Part shown: positions 7,249 to 16,663 of the stretch, piece after piece
How the letters are laid out: every line of letters begins with the position of its first letter
Numbering within the stretch: the stretch's first letter is position 1
Assembly (NCBI RefSeq): GCF_015207455.1
Contig: NZ_JADEWV010000008.1
Coordinates: 1-62,587 of the forward strand
Source of the DNA: Microcoleus sp. LEGE 07076
GTDB taxonomy: Bacteria > Cyanobacteriota > Cyanobacteriia > Cyanobacteriales > Microcoleaceae
Length of the DNA stretch: 62,587 nucleotides
Direction: 5' to 3'
The notes under the pieces: model-generated
What the model was told of the DNA's origin: nothing
What the model saw: only the letters and a program-made list of their open reading frames with translations
Database searches by the model: none
Position numbers and translations under genes: made by a program

Positions 7249-7737
7249 TTAACCCCCAACTAGATGATTTTCAATCTGACGCACCATTACCTCTAGTGGC
7301 TGCGAAGCATCTATAATAATTGCATCTTCGGGTTCTTCGAGAGTGTCTAACTGACTTGACAGCAAGTCTGCTTTCATATAATGATTTTGGCGAGTTTGTA
7401 ACCTGGCTGTTAAGAGTTCAAAAGAAGCTTTGAGATAAACTATTTTGATCCGCTGCTGGTCTCGGTAGAGCATTTCGCGGTAAGATGTTTTTAAAGCAGA
7501 ACAAGCCAACACAACATTTTTATTTTCTAATAACCAGGTGTCTATTTCACTTTGCAGTTGCAAAAGCCACGGAATGCGATCGGCATCTTCTAAAGGAATG
7601 CCCAAACTCATTTTTTCGATGTTGGCTGCGGGGTGAAAATCGTCGGCATCGATGAAATCCCAATTGAGAGATTGCGCCAGCAACTTGCCAACAGTAGTTT
7701 TTCCCGAACCGGAGACTCCCATTACGATCGTAATCAT
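7249..7737 (-). CDS. gntK: Gluconokinase (GntK family)
   Basis: It phosphorylates gluconate to 6-phosphogluconate using ATP, feeding the pentose phosphate pathway. The 162-aa length is typical. The P-loop GVSGSGKT is at 7-14, followed by the family signatures DADDFHP, MSLGIPLEDADRIPWL, VLACSALKTSYRE and the lid region QTRQNHYMKADLLSSQLDTL. The ATG at 7737 starts directly on the conserved MITIVMGVSG. Transcription ends at the hairpin shared with the fructokinase gene. Confidence 0.95.
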   Translation of the reverse strand: MITIVMGVSGSGKTTVGKLLAQSLNWDFIDADDFHPAANIEKMSLGIPLEDADRIPWLLQLQSEIDTWLLENKNVVLACSALKTSYREMLYRDQQRIKIVYLKASFELLTARLQTRQNHYMKADLLSSQLDTLEEPEDAIIIDASQPLEVMVRQIENHLVGG

Positions 7738-7950
7738 CGGGCAGATTTACCAAATACTAGCAATTTTTTCAATTTGTGCGATCGATAAACCTGGTTTCTG
7801 AAGTTGTCGAATCAAGTCCGGTCGAGCGACCCGGATTAAAAGTCGGGGCGGGTTTTTGAGATTGTCATTTATTGGCAGATATTTTTGGGGAGGGGAACCC
7901 CTACCATATTACGTGCAATCGACCGGACTTGATATGACATCAACTACTTT

Positions 7951-9273
7951 CTAACACAGGAATTCGCGCGGATCGGTGACATACCCAGTCAGCGCCGAAG
8001 CCGCCGCCGTATAAGGCGAAGCGAGATAAACTTGCGCTTGTTTGTTCCCCATGCGGCCGGGGAAATTGCGGTTAGTTGTAGACACGCAAATTTCTGGTTC
8101 GTTCATCCGCCCAAAGGTGTCTTTCGGCCCGCCCAAACAAGCGGCGCAAGAAGGTGCTGCGGGTTCGATGCAGCCGGCGGCTAAGAAGATTTCTGACATG
8201 GTTTGACCGTCGTATTTTGTGACAAACAAATCTTCGTAAACTTTCTGAGTTGCTGGTACTAAATATGTCGGAACTTTGACTTGATTTCCTTTGAGAATGC
8301 GGGCTGCACTTAGAAAGTCGGAGGTTTTGCCGCCGGTGCAGGAACCGATGTAAACTCGATCGATCTTGACATCGCGACAGTTGCGGGCTAAGTCGCGGTT
8401 GTCGGGAGAGTGGGGTTTGGCGACGACTGGTTCTAATTTGCTGACATCGTAGGTGCGATCGCTATAAAATCTAGCATCGTCATCAGTGTAAAATGCCTCA
8501 AACGGCACATTAGTCCGGGGATTAACGTAATCAAACGTAGTTTTGTCTGGCGCAACCGTGCCGTTTTTGCCCCCAGCTTCGATTACCATATTGCACAGCG
8601 TCATCCGTTCTTCCATCGTCAAACGTTCGACTGTATCGCCGGCAAATTCCATTGTCCGGTAGTTAGCACCGGCGACGCTGATATCGCCAATAATTTGTAA
8701 AATCAAATCTTTTGCTAACAAGTAATCTGGCAATTCGCCGTTGAGTACAAAGCGCATCGTCGCCGGCACTTTAATCAACAATTTGCCGGTTCCCATGATA
8801 AATGCCGCGTCCGTATTGCCGATACCTGTGGCAAATTGTCCGAAAGCGCCGGCATTACAAGTGTGGGAATCTGTGCCGAAAAGCACTTCGCCGGGGCGCG
8901 TGTGGCCTTCTTGGGCGAGGGCGATGTGACAAACACCTTTGTAGTCGGGGTTGGCTTTGAAGTTCGATCGATCCGTGATGTCGTAAAAGTATTTGATCCC
9001 TTGTTCTGCGGCAAAATCGCGGAGAATATCGACGTTGCGGTTAGCCAGTTCGTCGTTGGTGAAAATGTAGTGATCCGGAATTAGGACGATTTTGTCTGGA
9101 TTCCAGACTTTAGCATTCTCGCCGAATTCGCGTTTGAAAACGCCGATCGTCCCTGGCCCGCAGACATCGTGGGTCATCAACACGTCTGTTTTTACCCAAA
9201 TGTTGTCTCCGGGCTCTACTTTGGTGCGGCTTGATGCTTTGGCCAAGATTTTTTCAGTGATGGTCATTCCCAT
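7951..9273 (-). CDS. leuC: 3-isopropylmalate dehydratase large subunit
   Basis: An aconitase-family enzyme that converts 2- to 3-isopropylmalate in leucine synthesis together with LeuD, which is not in this window. At 440 aa it is the shorter form common in cyanobacteria. The three [4Fe-4S] cysteines are visible in YIGSCTGGKTSDF and PSCAACLGGP. GTDSHTCNAGAFG and the C-terminal TNRNFPGRMG are family signatures. Two in-frame ATGs stand at the start (MGMTITEK); the first is listed. The product ends in a cysteine (DPREFLC). Confidence 0.95.
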   Translation of the reverse strand: MGMTITEKILAKASSRTKVEPGDNIWVKTDVLMTHDVCGPGTIGVFKREFGENAKVWNPDKIVLIPDHYIFTNDELANRNVDILRDFAAEQGIKYFYDITDRSNFKANPDYKGVCHIALAQEGHTRPGEVLFGTDSHTCNAGAFGQFATGIGNTDAAFIMGTGKLLIKVPATMRFVLNGELPDYLLAKDLILQIIGDISVAGANYRTMEFAGDTVERLTMEERMTLCNMVIEAGGKNGTVAPDKTTFDYVNPRTNVPFEAFYTDDDARFYSDRTYDVSKLEPVVAKPHSPDNRDLARNCRDVKIDRVYIGSCTGGKTSDFLSAARILKGNQVKVPTYLVPATQKVYEDLFVTKYDGQTMSEIFLAAGCIEPAAPSCAACLGGPKDTFGRMNEPEICVSTTNRNFPGRMGNKQAQVYLASPYTAAASALTGYVTDPREFLC

Positions 9274-9428
9274 AGTGCGATCGCCTTTTTTGATTAGATG
9301 CTACATAGTGTAATTGTAAGCGAAACATTCCATGTTGCCGAGGATACAAGTTAAAGAAATAGCAAGTATCCGGTTTGAGTGTAGATGCTTGTGTAGTCTC
9401 CCTTATGTCTGAAATTAGAGGATTTTAT

Positions 9429-10106
9429 ATGAACTTGCCAAAATTGTTATTGGGAACCAGCCTCAGTTTAGCAACATTTATTGGTTTGAGTGCAACAAGT
9501 GCGATCGCCACGAATCACACCAATTTCCCTGAAACCTATGTAACACAGCAACCTAATTGCAAAAATCCCCAAACTCAAACCGAGTTAAACATTTGTTCGG
9601 GAGTAGACTATCAGCAGGAAGACAAACAACTCAACCAAGTTTACAATCAAGTTCGCGACCAACTTTCAGCTAATCGTCGCCAACAATTGATTGTAGCACA
9701 AAGAGCGTGGATTTCCTTTCGCGATGGCAATTGCAAATTTGCCAAAAGTGAAGTTGAAGGTGGCACAATGGCACCGTTAATTTTCAATAACTGTCTGCAA
9801 GATACGACTAAAAAGCGGATCTCAGAATTGAACAGTTATGAACAAAACCAGATGCCACAGCCGAATGGTAGTAACTATCAAACAGTCGATCGCAAATTAA
9901 ATCAAGTATATCAAAATACGATGGGCACTCTTCCTGCATCCCGTCAATCTCAACTCAAGATAGCACAAAGAGCGTGGATTGTTTTTCGCGATGCTAACAG
10001 CAAGTTTGAAAGTTCTTTGTCTAATGGTAGCACTCAACTATCTTTGATTCGGATGACTGAACAGAGGACTAAAGATTTAATTAATCTTTCACGGGAAAGT
10101 CGTTAG
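9429..10106 (+). CDS. Secreted protein with two LprI/DUF1311 domains
   Basis: The protein carries two copies of the DUF1311 domain found in the N-terminal part of lysozyme inhibitor LprI: KQLNQVYNQVRDQLS...AQRAWISFRDGNCKF, and RKLNQVYQNTMGTLP...AQRAWIVFRDANSKF. A signal peptide spans about residues 1-27 (KLLLGTSLSLATFIGLSATS), so it is exported to the periplasm or outside. The cysteines of repeat 1 are absent from repeat 2, suggesting an old duplication that has diverged. I chose the ATG at 9429 (225 aa) over 9375 because AGAGGA lies directly upstream and the signal peptide then starts correctly. Lysozyme inhibition is a family association, not shown here. Confidence 0.85.
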   Translation: MNLPKLLLGTSLSLATFIGLSATSAIATNHTNFPETYVTQQPNCKNPQTQTELNICSGVDYQQEDKQLNQVYNQVRDQLSANRRQQLIVAQRAWISFRDGNCKFAKSEVEGGTMAPLIFNNCLQDTTKKRISELNSYEQNQMPQPNGSNYQTVDRKLNQVYQNTMGTLPASRQSQLKIAQRAWIVFRDANSKFESSLSNGSTQLSLIRMTEQRTKDLINLSRESR

Positions 10107-10109
10107 AAT

Positions 10110-10253
10110 ATTGGGAATTGGGAATTGGGTATAGGGCATAGGGCATTGGGCATTGGGCATCGCCAATCATTAGTATTGTCGAAATTAGGACACGGCAATG
10201 CCGTCTCCCTACAATATTATTTTGGGTAGGGACACGGCATTGCCGTCTCCTCT
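10110..10253. repeat. G/T-rich tandem repeats and ACGGCAATGCCGT palindromes
   Basis: Directly after the LprI-domain gene come GGGAATT and GGGCATT heptamers (about 10113-10160). Two copies of a GGACACGGCA(A/T)TGCCGTCTCC block follow (about 10187-10253), each a palindrome in its core. These fill the gap between the convergent stops at 10106 and 10266. Confidence 0.8.
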
Positions 10254-10265
10254 ATCATTCTGGTG

Positions 10266-10994
10266 CTATTCCCCTAGATCCAGTTTTGCTAAGCCCAAAT
10301 AGCGCACACCTTCCGGCGTCACATCAAACCGACAAGGCAAAACTTCCACACCTTCACTCATGGCCTGTCTGAACAATTGTCCGTAAAGGCGATCGGCACT
10401 ATCTCCCGGAGCAAAATCCGTACAATCTCCCCGATTAATAAAATACAGCATTACAGCCCTCGAACCCTGCCGCACCACATCGATCAACTCTCTCAAATGT
10501 TTCTGTCCCCTCTCCGTCACTGTATCAGGAAATAGAGCTAATGTATCTTTGACCCAAGTTGTATTTTTAACTTCCATAAAAATCGGTTTTTCCTCACCAG
10601 TCAGCCAAAAATCAACACGACTTTTTTTATCGATACCGTAAACAACCTCCGGCTGAATTAAACTGTAATTGCCCAACTCAGGAAACAATCGCAACTCCAA
10701 AGCTAATTTAATCGCTCGATTTGGCAGCCCAGTATTAACTCCCACCCAAACAGGTACAGTATCGCAAACCTTAATTAATTCCCAAGTATAAGCCAACTTG
10801 CGTTTGGGATTGTCGCTAGCAGATACTAGGACAGGATTACCCGGAATCAAAACACCAGTCATCGGGCCAGTATTCGGACAGTGCGCGGTGATAATTTCTC
10901 CCGAATCTAGTTCGATTTCGGCAAAAAATCGCTTGTACCGCTTGATTAAAGTGCCTGGTAATAAAGGCGGATATTTGTAAATTAAGTTAGTCAT
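10266..10994 (-). CDS. sfsA: SfsA family protein (sugar fermentation stimulation)
   Basis: A member of the SfsA family, proposed to bind DNA and to carry a nuclease-like fold; its true role is unclear. The 242-aa length is normal. Typical signatures are LIKRYKRFFAEIELDSGEII, HCPNTGPMTG, YTWELIKV, IFMEVKNTTW, FPDTVTERGQKHL and the C-terminal GVEVLPCRFDV. The ATG lies inside the last unit of a row of ATGACTA/ATGACCA heptamers (10988-11035), so the start codon itself belongs to the repeat and no Shine-Dalgarno is visible. Confidence 0.93.
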   Translation of the reverse strand: MTNLIYKYPPLLPGTLIKRYKRFFAEIELDSGEIITAHCPNTGPMTGVLIPGNPVLVSASDNPKRKLAYTWELIKVCDTVPVWVGVNTGLPNRAIKLALELRLFPELGNYSLIQPEVVYGIDKKSRVDFWLTGEEKPIFMEVKNTTWVKDTLALFPDTVTERGQKHLRELIDVVRQGSRAVMLYFINRGDCTDFAPGDSADRLYGQLFRQAMSEGVEVLPCRFDVTPEGVRYLGLAKLDLGE

Positions 10995-11035
10995 TAGTCA
11001 TTAGTCATTGGTCATTGGTCATTAGTCATTAGTCA
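10988..11035. repeat. ATGACTA/ATGACCA heptamers flush with the sfsA start
   Basis: Read on the sfsA strand, six to seven heptamer units (ATGACTA, ATGACCA) end at the start codon. Every unit supplies an ATG but cycles through frames, because 7 is not a multiple of 3. Confidence 0.85.
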
Positions 11036-11140
11036 TATCAAATCCGGTAACAGCGGAATGATTCAGATATATATTCTCTCCCTCTGCGTACTCTGTGTTC
11101 TCTGTGGTTAAATCATCCCGATGCTACCGAAAACGATATC
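11035..11140. repeat. MITE-like element, family B copy 1 (106 bp)
   Basis: It starts ATATCAAATCCGGTAACAGC and ends ACCGAAAACGATATC. The two ends are imperfect inverted repeats of about 29 bp, around a CTCCCTCTGCGTACTCTGTG core. A second copy with the same ends and core lies at 39421-39529. It occupies the 5' region of sfsA, in the gap to the GST gene. Confidence 0.75.
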
Positions 11141-11270
11141 ATCGACCATTAAACCTGCTACAACAAATGAAACTTATCTTGAATTACATCTGCGTTAATC
11201 TGTGTTTATCCGCCTCACATCTGCGGCTGCATTATCAATCAAAATTTCCGGCAATAAATCTCTGCACAAA

Positions 11271-11960
11271 CTAACCTTGCTGAGGTTTCATCAACTGTTT
11301 CATCTGCACTTTAAAAGCTTCCACCAGTTCGGGACTGGCTTGCGTTTGTTGCCAAGAAAGGCGGGAATTTAAGCGTTCCGACCAAGCCTGCAATTTGGGG
11401 TAATCGTCCAAAGACACGCCTAGTTCGGGCAGCCAAGTCACGGAAACGCCCGCCACAACATCTGCGAGGGTCATCGCGCTGCTGCCAAAAAAAGGTCGTG
11501 AAGCGAAGCTATCCCGTAGGGAATCGCCCAACAAACCCTCAAAAAACCTCAGTACCGCCGCCACTTGCAGCCGACGTTTTTCCAGCTTCTCGGGGTCTCC
11601 TGCGCCGCCGAAAGTCTGGCGTACCAAAGGACTCATTGCGGGTGACAATTCGTTGACTGCGACCATTTGTACCATGCGGGCGATCGCCAAATCCCGAGCA
11701 TCCTCCGGTAGCAGTGCGGGCGCGGGATACTTAGCTTCGAGATAATCAAGAATTGCCAGAGTTTCTATAATGTGAAAATCAGCATCAGCTAAAACAGGCA
11801 CGTGATGAAAAAAACTAATTGCCAAAAAATCTGGTTGAAATTGATCTCCGTTTAATTTGAGCGGCACTAATTCAAACTCAATCTCTTTTTCCAGCAAAAC
11901 AATCCAAACGCGACGAGAGTTAGTAGAGAGCGGATTGTGATAAAGTTTCAGCACACTCAT
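11271..11960 (-). CDS. Glutathione S-transferase family protein
   Basis: A 229-aa protein with the GST layout: thioredoxin-like N-terminal domain (LKLYHNPLSTNSRRVWIVL; HHVPVLADADFHIIETLAIL, the VPVL-x-D and E-T/S glutathione-binding pattern) and an all-helical C-terminal domain from about residue 90 (ALTLADVVAGVS near 165). Ser12 or Ser15 in PLSTNSRR is the likely catalytic hydroxyl. Substrate unknown. The start is preceded by five ATTTTAG units (A/C-rich on the sense strand). Confidence 0.9.
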   Translation of the reverse strand: MSVLKLYHNPLSTNSRRVWIVLLEKEIEFELVPLKLNGDQFQPDFLAISFFHHVPVLADADFHIIETLAILDYLEAKYPAPALLPEDARDLAIARMVQMVAVNELSPAMSPLVRQTFGGAGDPEKLEKRRLQVAAVLRFFEGLLGDSLRDSFASRPFFGSSAMTLADVVAGVSVTWLPELGVSLDDYPKLQAWSERLNSRLSWQQTQASPELVEAFKVQMKQLMKPQQG

Positions 11961-11963
11961 GCG

Positions 11964-11998
11964 ATTTTAGATTTTAGATTTTAGATTTTAGATTTTAG
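11964..11998. repeat. Five ATTTTAG heptamers upstream of the GST gene
   Basis: Five perfect copies of ATTTTAG, 3 bp before the GST start codon. On the sense strand the unit is CTAAAAT. Confidence 0.9.
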
Positions 11999-12037
11999 AT
12001 TGAAATATCATAGCATAAAAGATTTGTAGTAAAGACT

Positions 12038-13213
12038 TTAGTCCTGCATTCTTTTTTTCATATCCTTCGCCGCTAAAGCATAACCACCATCAGCACCGTC
12101 TATAAAATGCACTTGCTGGCCGTTGCGTTCAAACACCAAACAAGTCATCAACGCCCTGTCAGTAACGTGCAAACCATAAACCAGCTTGCCTTCTCGGTAA
12201 TTCCTTTCCAAGTACGCAGTCAATTTTTTTCGCCGCCATTCATTGCCCGCAATTACCATTCTCAACATATCATCAAATTTGCGGTAATCCGTAGCTGCGA
12301 TCGCAATATCTTTATAAACTCCCCAATCTAACTCTTCTGTCTTAACTTTCAAATTCATTAGCAGCGAACCAACCGCCGTCTCTAACTGTATTTTTGATAA
12401 ATATAACTGGCGGTCTAACCAACTAGCATTGCTCGCCCTCACTAAAGTTTCTTTAATCAGCTTTGTGCTATTCAATGTCAATTTTAGATTTTCCCGATCG
12501 ATCGGATTTAAAGAATTTTCTTTTCCATAAATATATTCAATTTTTTTGATGATTTTTCTATAGAATTGATGGCTCTGCTGACCAAAATCTTCTCGCACCA
12601 TTACCAGCAGCGTTACTATTTCCCCGTACTTGCTCGGAATATCCTGCCACCGGCACTCCAATCCCGAAAAATCGGCTGTTGCAGAAACACCCTTATTTTT
12701 TGTAAAAGTGTAAAGTTGACCAGCAACAGGGTCTTTAATAAGCTCAGTAGCACGGGTTAAGCCGCCGCCAACAAAAACAGCTTGGCTGTAATTATCCGAA
12801 ACTTTAAACTTAGCTATTTTAACCGAAAAATTAGCTGCTACCACAACTTTAACCGGCACAGCCCCAACTCGCAAATCCATATCAAATTCACTTTTAGCCA
12901 ATTGTTGAATGGCAAGCAAAGCAATTTTAGCAGCGGGTAAAAGCGATGGGCCCATCAACAGAGAAGCGCCGTCGCCACCGAAGACAAATGGAATTTCAAT
13001 TGGGGCTGCTGCATTCAAAACCGCAACGATCGAACAAGCCCCCAATAAGTTAACTTCTTTGTATTTCCCAGCTTCAATCGCTTTTGTAGAACCGCGAATA
13101 TCTGTGACAATAATGTACCAATCATCAGGTACGTCAACAAAATTATCCAAATCTGTAATCTTGATAAAATTGTCCAGTAAAGGCAATTCGGAATAGAAGT
13201 TTTCTGAATTCAT
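12038..13213 (-). CDS. DUF3095 family protein
   Basis: This 391-aa protein matches the cyanobacterial/proteobacterial DUF3095 family. The N-terminal segment WYIIVTDIRGSTKAIEAGKY, then VFGGDGASLL, resembles the metal-binding strands of class III nucleotide cyclases (an Asp followed by a Gly-Ser-Thr turn, then GGDG), so a cyclase-like fold is plausible. Catalytic activity cannot be judged. No signal peptide or membrane segment. It is divergent from murJ with only 67 bp between the two starts, so their promoters must overlap or be very compact. Confidence 0.85.
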   Translation of the reverse strand: MNSENFYSELPLLDNFIKITDLDNFVDVPDDWYIIVTDIRGSTKAIEAGKYKEVNLLGACSIVAVLNAAAPIEIPFVFGGDGASLLMGPSLLPAAKIALLAIQQLAKSEFDMDLRVGAVPVKVVVAANFSVKIAKFKVSDNYSQAVFVGGGLTRATELIKDPVAGQLYTFTKNKGVSATADFSGLECRWQDIPSKYGEIVTLLVMVREDFGQQSHQFYRKIIKKIEYIYGKENSLNPIDRENLKLTLNSTKLIKETLVRASNASWLDRQLYLSKIQLETAVGSLLMNLKVKTEELDWGVYKDIAIAATDYRKFDDMLRMVIAGNEWRRKKLTAYLERNYREGKLVYGLHVTDRALMTCLVFERNGQQVHFIDGADGGYALAAKDMKKRMQD

Positions 13214-13280
13214 GCTATGATTTTCCCGATTCGCTATTAAACTTAGTGAAGCCTTTTAGCACTAGCGTTTGTAACTATTT

Positions 13281-14894
13281 GTGTCTGAACCGCAGAAGCC
13301 CTCTCGTTCCCTAGCGGGGATTGCCGGCATTGTCGCAGTCGCCACTCTGATTAGCAAAGTCTTCGGGTTGGTGCGCCAAATTGCGATCGCCGCAGCCTTT
13401 GGAGTCGGTGTCGCCGTCGATGCCTACAACTACGCCTACGTCATCCCCGGTTTCTTATTTATTTTACTCGGAGGCATCAACGGGCCATTTCACAGCGCCA
13501 TAGTCAGCGTTTTAGCCCGCCGCGACAAAAAAGAAGCAGCACCCTTAGTCGAAACTATCACCACCTTAATCGGCGGCATACTGTTGTTGGTAACAGTTAC
13601 TTTAATTATTTTTGCCGATCCGCTGATCGATTTGGTAGCACCGGGATTAAATAGAACAGCAGAAGGCTTACAAATCAAAGCAATTGCTGTCCAACAATTT
13701 CGGATCATGGCACCGATGGCCTTACTTTCAGGCTTGATCGGTATTGGTTTCGGCACTCTCAACGCCGCCGATATGTACTGGCTTCCTTCGATTAGTCCTT
13801 TATTTTCTAGCGTTGCACTTGTTGGCGGTTTGGGGATTCTGGCACTGCAACTCGGAGACAAAATAACTCAGCCACAATACGCACTAATGGGCGGCTTAGT
13901 GTTAGCTTGGGGAACTTTAGCCGGAGCAGTTTTGCAGTGGTTGGTGCAACTGGCGGCGCAGTCGCGCGCCGGCTTGGGAAAATTGCGTTTGCGGTTGAAT
14001 TTTAAACTGCCTGGAGTGCAAGAAGTAGTTAAGGTGATGGTTCCTGCTACCTTATCATCAGGAATGCTGCAAATTAATGTCTATACCGACCTATTTTTCG
14101 CATCCTACATCCCTCAAGCTGCCTCTGCTATGAGTTACAGCGGGTTGTTAGTTATGACTCCTTTAGGCATCATTTCTAATGTAATTTTAGTGCCATTTCT
14201 GCCGATTTTTTCTCGCCTCACCGAACCCAAAGACTGGTTGGAATTAAAAGATAGAATTCGTCAATCTTTAATTTTGACTGGGCTGACGATGCTGCCGCTG
14301 AGTGCTTTAATGGTGACGCTGGCTACACCCATCGTCCGCATTGTTTACGAACGCTATGCTTTCGATCGATCGGCCTCGCAGTTTGTCGCGCCCTTACTGA
14401 TGGCTTACAGTATTGGAATGTTTGTGTATTTGGGCCGCGACGTTTTGGTACGGGTATTTTACGCTTTGGGAGATGGACAAACACCTTTTCGGATCAGTAT
14501 TCTCAATATTTTTTTGAACGGATTGTTGGATTATTTATTAGTAGGAGCTTTCGGGGCACCCGGATTAGTTCTGGCGACGGTAGGAGTGAATATAGTTTCG
14601 ATGATTATGCTTTTGTACTTATTAGACAAAAAGCTGAGCGGCTTGCCTTGGCGGGAGTGGAGTTTGCCCTTTTTGGGGTTAGCTTCTGGGAGTTCTCTAA
14701 CTGCTTTCGTGGCCTTGGCTACTCTGCAAGGCTGTCAAAGAGTTTTGGGTACTGAAGGTGTGGTAATTCAATTAGTGGAGTTGAGTGTGGCAAGTTTTTC
14801 CGGGTTGGGAGTTTTTGCCATTTTTGTAAATCAGATGAAGTTGCCGGAAGTTGATGTGTTTGTCGATCGAATTCGCCGCCGTTTTGGCAAATAA
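13281..14894 (+). CDS. murJ: Lipid II flippase MurJ
   Basis: An integral membrane protein of the MOP superfamily that moves lipid-linked peptidoglycan precursor across the inner membrane. The 537-aa protein begins with SLAGIAGIVAVATLISKVFG and LVRQIAIAAAFGVG, then about 14 hydrophobic segments; the conserved arginines of the central cavity (SRxxG-type KVFGLVRQ) are present. Start is GTG at 13281. It is a single transcript unit, divergent from the DUF3095 gene. It is a functional partner of PBP2 at 58785-60599. Confidence 0.95.
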   Translation: MSEPQKPSRSLAGIAGIVAVATLISKVFGLVRQIAIAAAFGVGVAVDAYNYAYVIPGFLFILLGGINGPFHSAIVSVLARRDKKEAAPLVETITTLIGGILLLVTVTLIIFADPLIDLVAPGLNRTAEGLQIKAIAVQQFRIMAPMALLSGLIGIGFGTLNAADMYWLPSISPLFSSVALVGGLGILALQLGDKITQPQYALMGGLVLAWGTLAGAVLQWLVQLAAQSRAGLGKLRLRLNFKLPGVQEVVKVMVPATLSSGMLQINVYTDLFFASYIPQAASAMSYSGLLVMTPLGIISNVILVPFLPIFSRLTEPKDWLELKDRIRQSLILTGLTMLPLSALMVTLATPIVRIVYERYAFDRSASQFVAPLLMAYSIGMFVYLGRDVLVRVFYALGDGQTPFRISILNIFLNGLLDYLLVGAFGAPGLVLATVGVNIVSMIMLLYLLDKKLSGLPWREWSLPFLGLASGSSLTAFVALATLQGCQRVLGTEGVVIQLVELSVASFSGLGVFAIFVNQMKLPEVDVFVDRIRRRFGK

Positions 14895-14975
14895 ATCGTC
14901 CGAGCTCAAACCGGAATTTAACGTCAGAAGTCTCGATAGACAAACAAGACTCTGCGATTTGCCAGCGTTACACAG

Positions 14976-15908
14976 CTAGTAACCCCGCGCCTCGTGAATG
15001 TTGCCGTAGTCGTTAATGGCGTACTCTATTTGCAGCATCAAGCGCGGTTTCTCAGTCGGCCGACTTCCCTTGTGAAAGCAAAGGGGATTTTCTACAAAAC
15101 CAAAACCAGCTTTTCCGCAGACATTTACCACATTTTCGGCACCGTAACATTCTTTAATCTTTTCGTCGTCGATGTCTGCACAGCGCGTACCTATAACTTG
15201 ATGCAGCAACTTTTTGTTCTTGTGAGTTCCGCGAATGTAAGCGTGCGGCCCGCTGGAGATATCGACATCGGTAAGGTAGAAAAAAAACTTAATGAACCGA
15301 TAGTCGTCTAAATCGTAGTGAAATACTTGGGCTACTTCCCGCTGCTGAACATGGCTTCCTGCTGCAACGGGAAAACTCCACGATATTTCGCTTCCCATGT
15401 GTACTGCTTCGGCACCTAGAAATTTAGTTGCAATAGCCAATATGCCGGGGTCTTTTTCCAGTTTTTTGAGAGTTGAAGACTGTTTTCCGTTGCTCATATA
15501 GCTGCAAACGCGGGAATTTTCAGGTAAGTCCACACCGACTTTTTCTGTTCCTTTGCAGCGCCAGGGACGGTTGGCATCTCTGTTAATGTAGCCGACTGTA
15601 GAACTGGCAAAATTCAAAAGTTCTTGAACTACATCTTCAGGTAGCTGTAGACCCTGATAACAACTGTCAGTTTCGATGGTTGCTGCGATCGCATTTACAT
15701 CCAATTTTCCCAAAACTGAAACGTCTTCTTGACTAATTTCGCTAGATTTTGTTGGACGCTTCAACAACCTCGCTTCCCAGTCGCGTACAATCTCGAAACG
15801 AGCCGATTTTTGCATCAAAAATAATCTGGGTTCTTGAGTCAGACCTTGATAGTTTTTGAGGCAATAATTGGCAAGCTTGTACCAGAACTTTTCCGATTTA
15901 TGAATCAC
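14976..15908 (-). CDS. Phytanoyl-CoA dioxygenase (PhyH)-like Fe(II)/2-oxoglutarate enzyme
   Basis: A 310-aa protein with the 2-oxoglutarate dioxygenase metal site: H197-Y-D199 in VFHYDLDDYRFIKFFFYLTD, distal H279 and the 2OG-binding R283 in CFHKGSRP. Residues 1-90 form an extra N-terminal part that is not typical of PhyH. Four cysteines are scattered in the core. The substrate is unknown; in bacteria such proteins often hydroxylate secondary metabolites or lipids. It stands alone: murJ is convergent, and 750 bp without a gene lie upstream. Confidence 0.85.
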   Translation of the reverse strand: MIHKSEKFWYKLANYCLKNYQGLTQEPRLFLMQKSARFEIVRDWEARLLKRPTKSSEISQEDVSVLGKLDVNAIAATIETDSCYQGLQLPEDVVQELLNFASSTVGYINRDANRPWRCKGTEKVGVDLPENSRVCSYMSNGKQSSTLKKLEKDPGILAIATKFLGAEAVHMGSEISWSFPVAAGSHVQQREVAQVFHYDLDDYRFIKFFFYLTDVDISSGPHAYIRGTHKNKKLLHQVIGTRCADIDDEKIKECYGAENVVNVCGKAGFGFVENPLCFHKGSRPTEKPRLMLQIEYAINDYGNIHEARGY

Positions 15909-16663
15909 GATTGTGTTCCTAGTTTGCGCTTGTTTTGTACATTTTTTGTTTTTGTACCTTGCACCTTTGATGGTTAAATATTTTCTTAAAACAAGAAAAC
16001 TAATTGAAATGTGAACCTTTACAAACTCTTTTATTTTAACACAAATATTTTCCTTGTCAATATTAAGCTATTCTTTGAATTAAATGCGTATTTTTATCAA
16101 AGAATAAAATTAGTTCAATTAAGTATAGTTAGAGGTTGCTGAGTTAACCAAAAACCTAGATAAATCAATGGATTGAGAGGGATAAAAAGTGAAGGAGGTG
16201 CAAGGAATAAGCTTTTAAACAATCAAAAGTAAATCACTTTCAACTTTGATTAGTGACTATTCTTACCTCCTCTAATTCCGAGTTCTGACTCCTGACTCCT
16301 ACAGTTAACGAAAAGACTTTTTCAGCAACCCCTAGTTACAGATTATTTTTGGCGGGAATTACTAGCTACGAATATAAGCAGAGTTCGATGTGTTGCTTTT
16401 ATTTTAAAAAGGTCAGGATTTGCGAGTCCGATTCCTTTGACATTCATCACAAAATATAAATAAATTGTCAGTTCGCGATCGCATGGAGGCCTGTGCGAAA
16501 CTGGGTTTTTTACGCCCGTGTGCGGGTCCAAACGCGTCTTTTCGTCCATCAAACCCTGTTTTGAGGAGTCGGAGTGCGATCGCCAACTGATTGTAAAAAC
16601 ATACTAAAAAAGGTAAGGCGGGCATTGCCCACCTTACCTGCACACATTCGGCGCTAATTATGT
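15909..16663. other. AT-rich intergenic region without a supported gene
   Basis: The first 400 bp (15909-16300) are AT-rich, hold several homopolymer-like runs and are probably the leader and promoter of the dioxygenase gene. The rest contains the phrase GACTCCTGACTCCTACAG and short ORFs (up to 100 codons) between 16343 and 16715 that overlap one another and a terminator; I do not accept them. The terminator of the next gene ends this region. Confidence 0.5.
16605..16638 (-). terminator. Rho-independent terminator of the DUF3181 gene
   Basis: On the minus strand a 13-bp stem with one mismatch (GGTAAGGTGGGCA / TGCCCGCCTTACC, single-base loop region) is followed directly by TTTTTTAG. It lies 26 bp after the stop of the gene at 16664-16966. 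Confidence 0.9.
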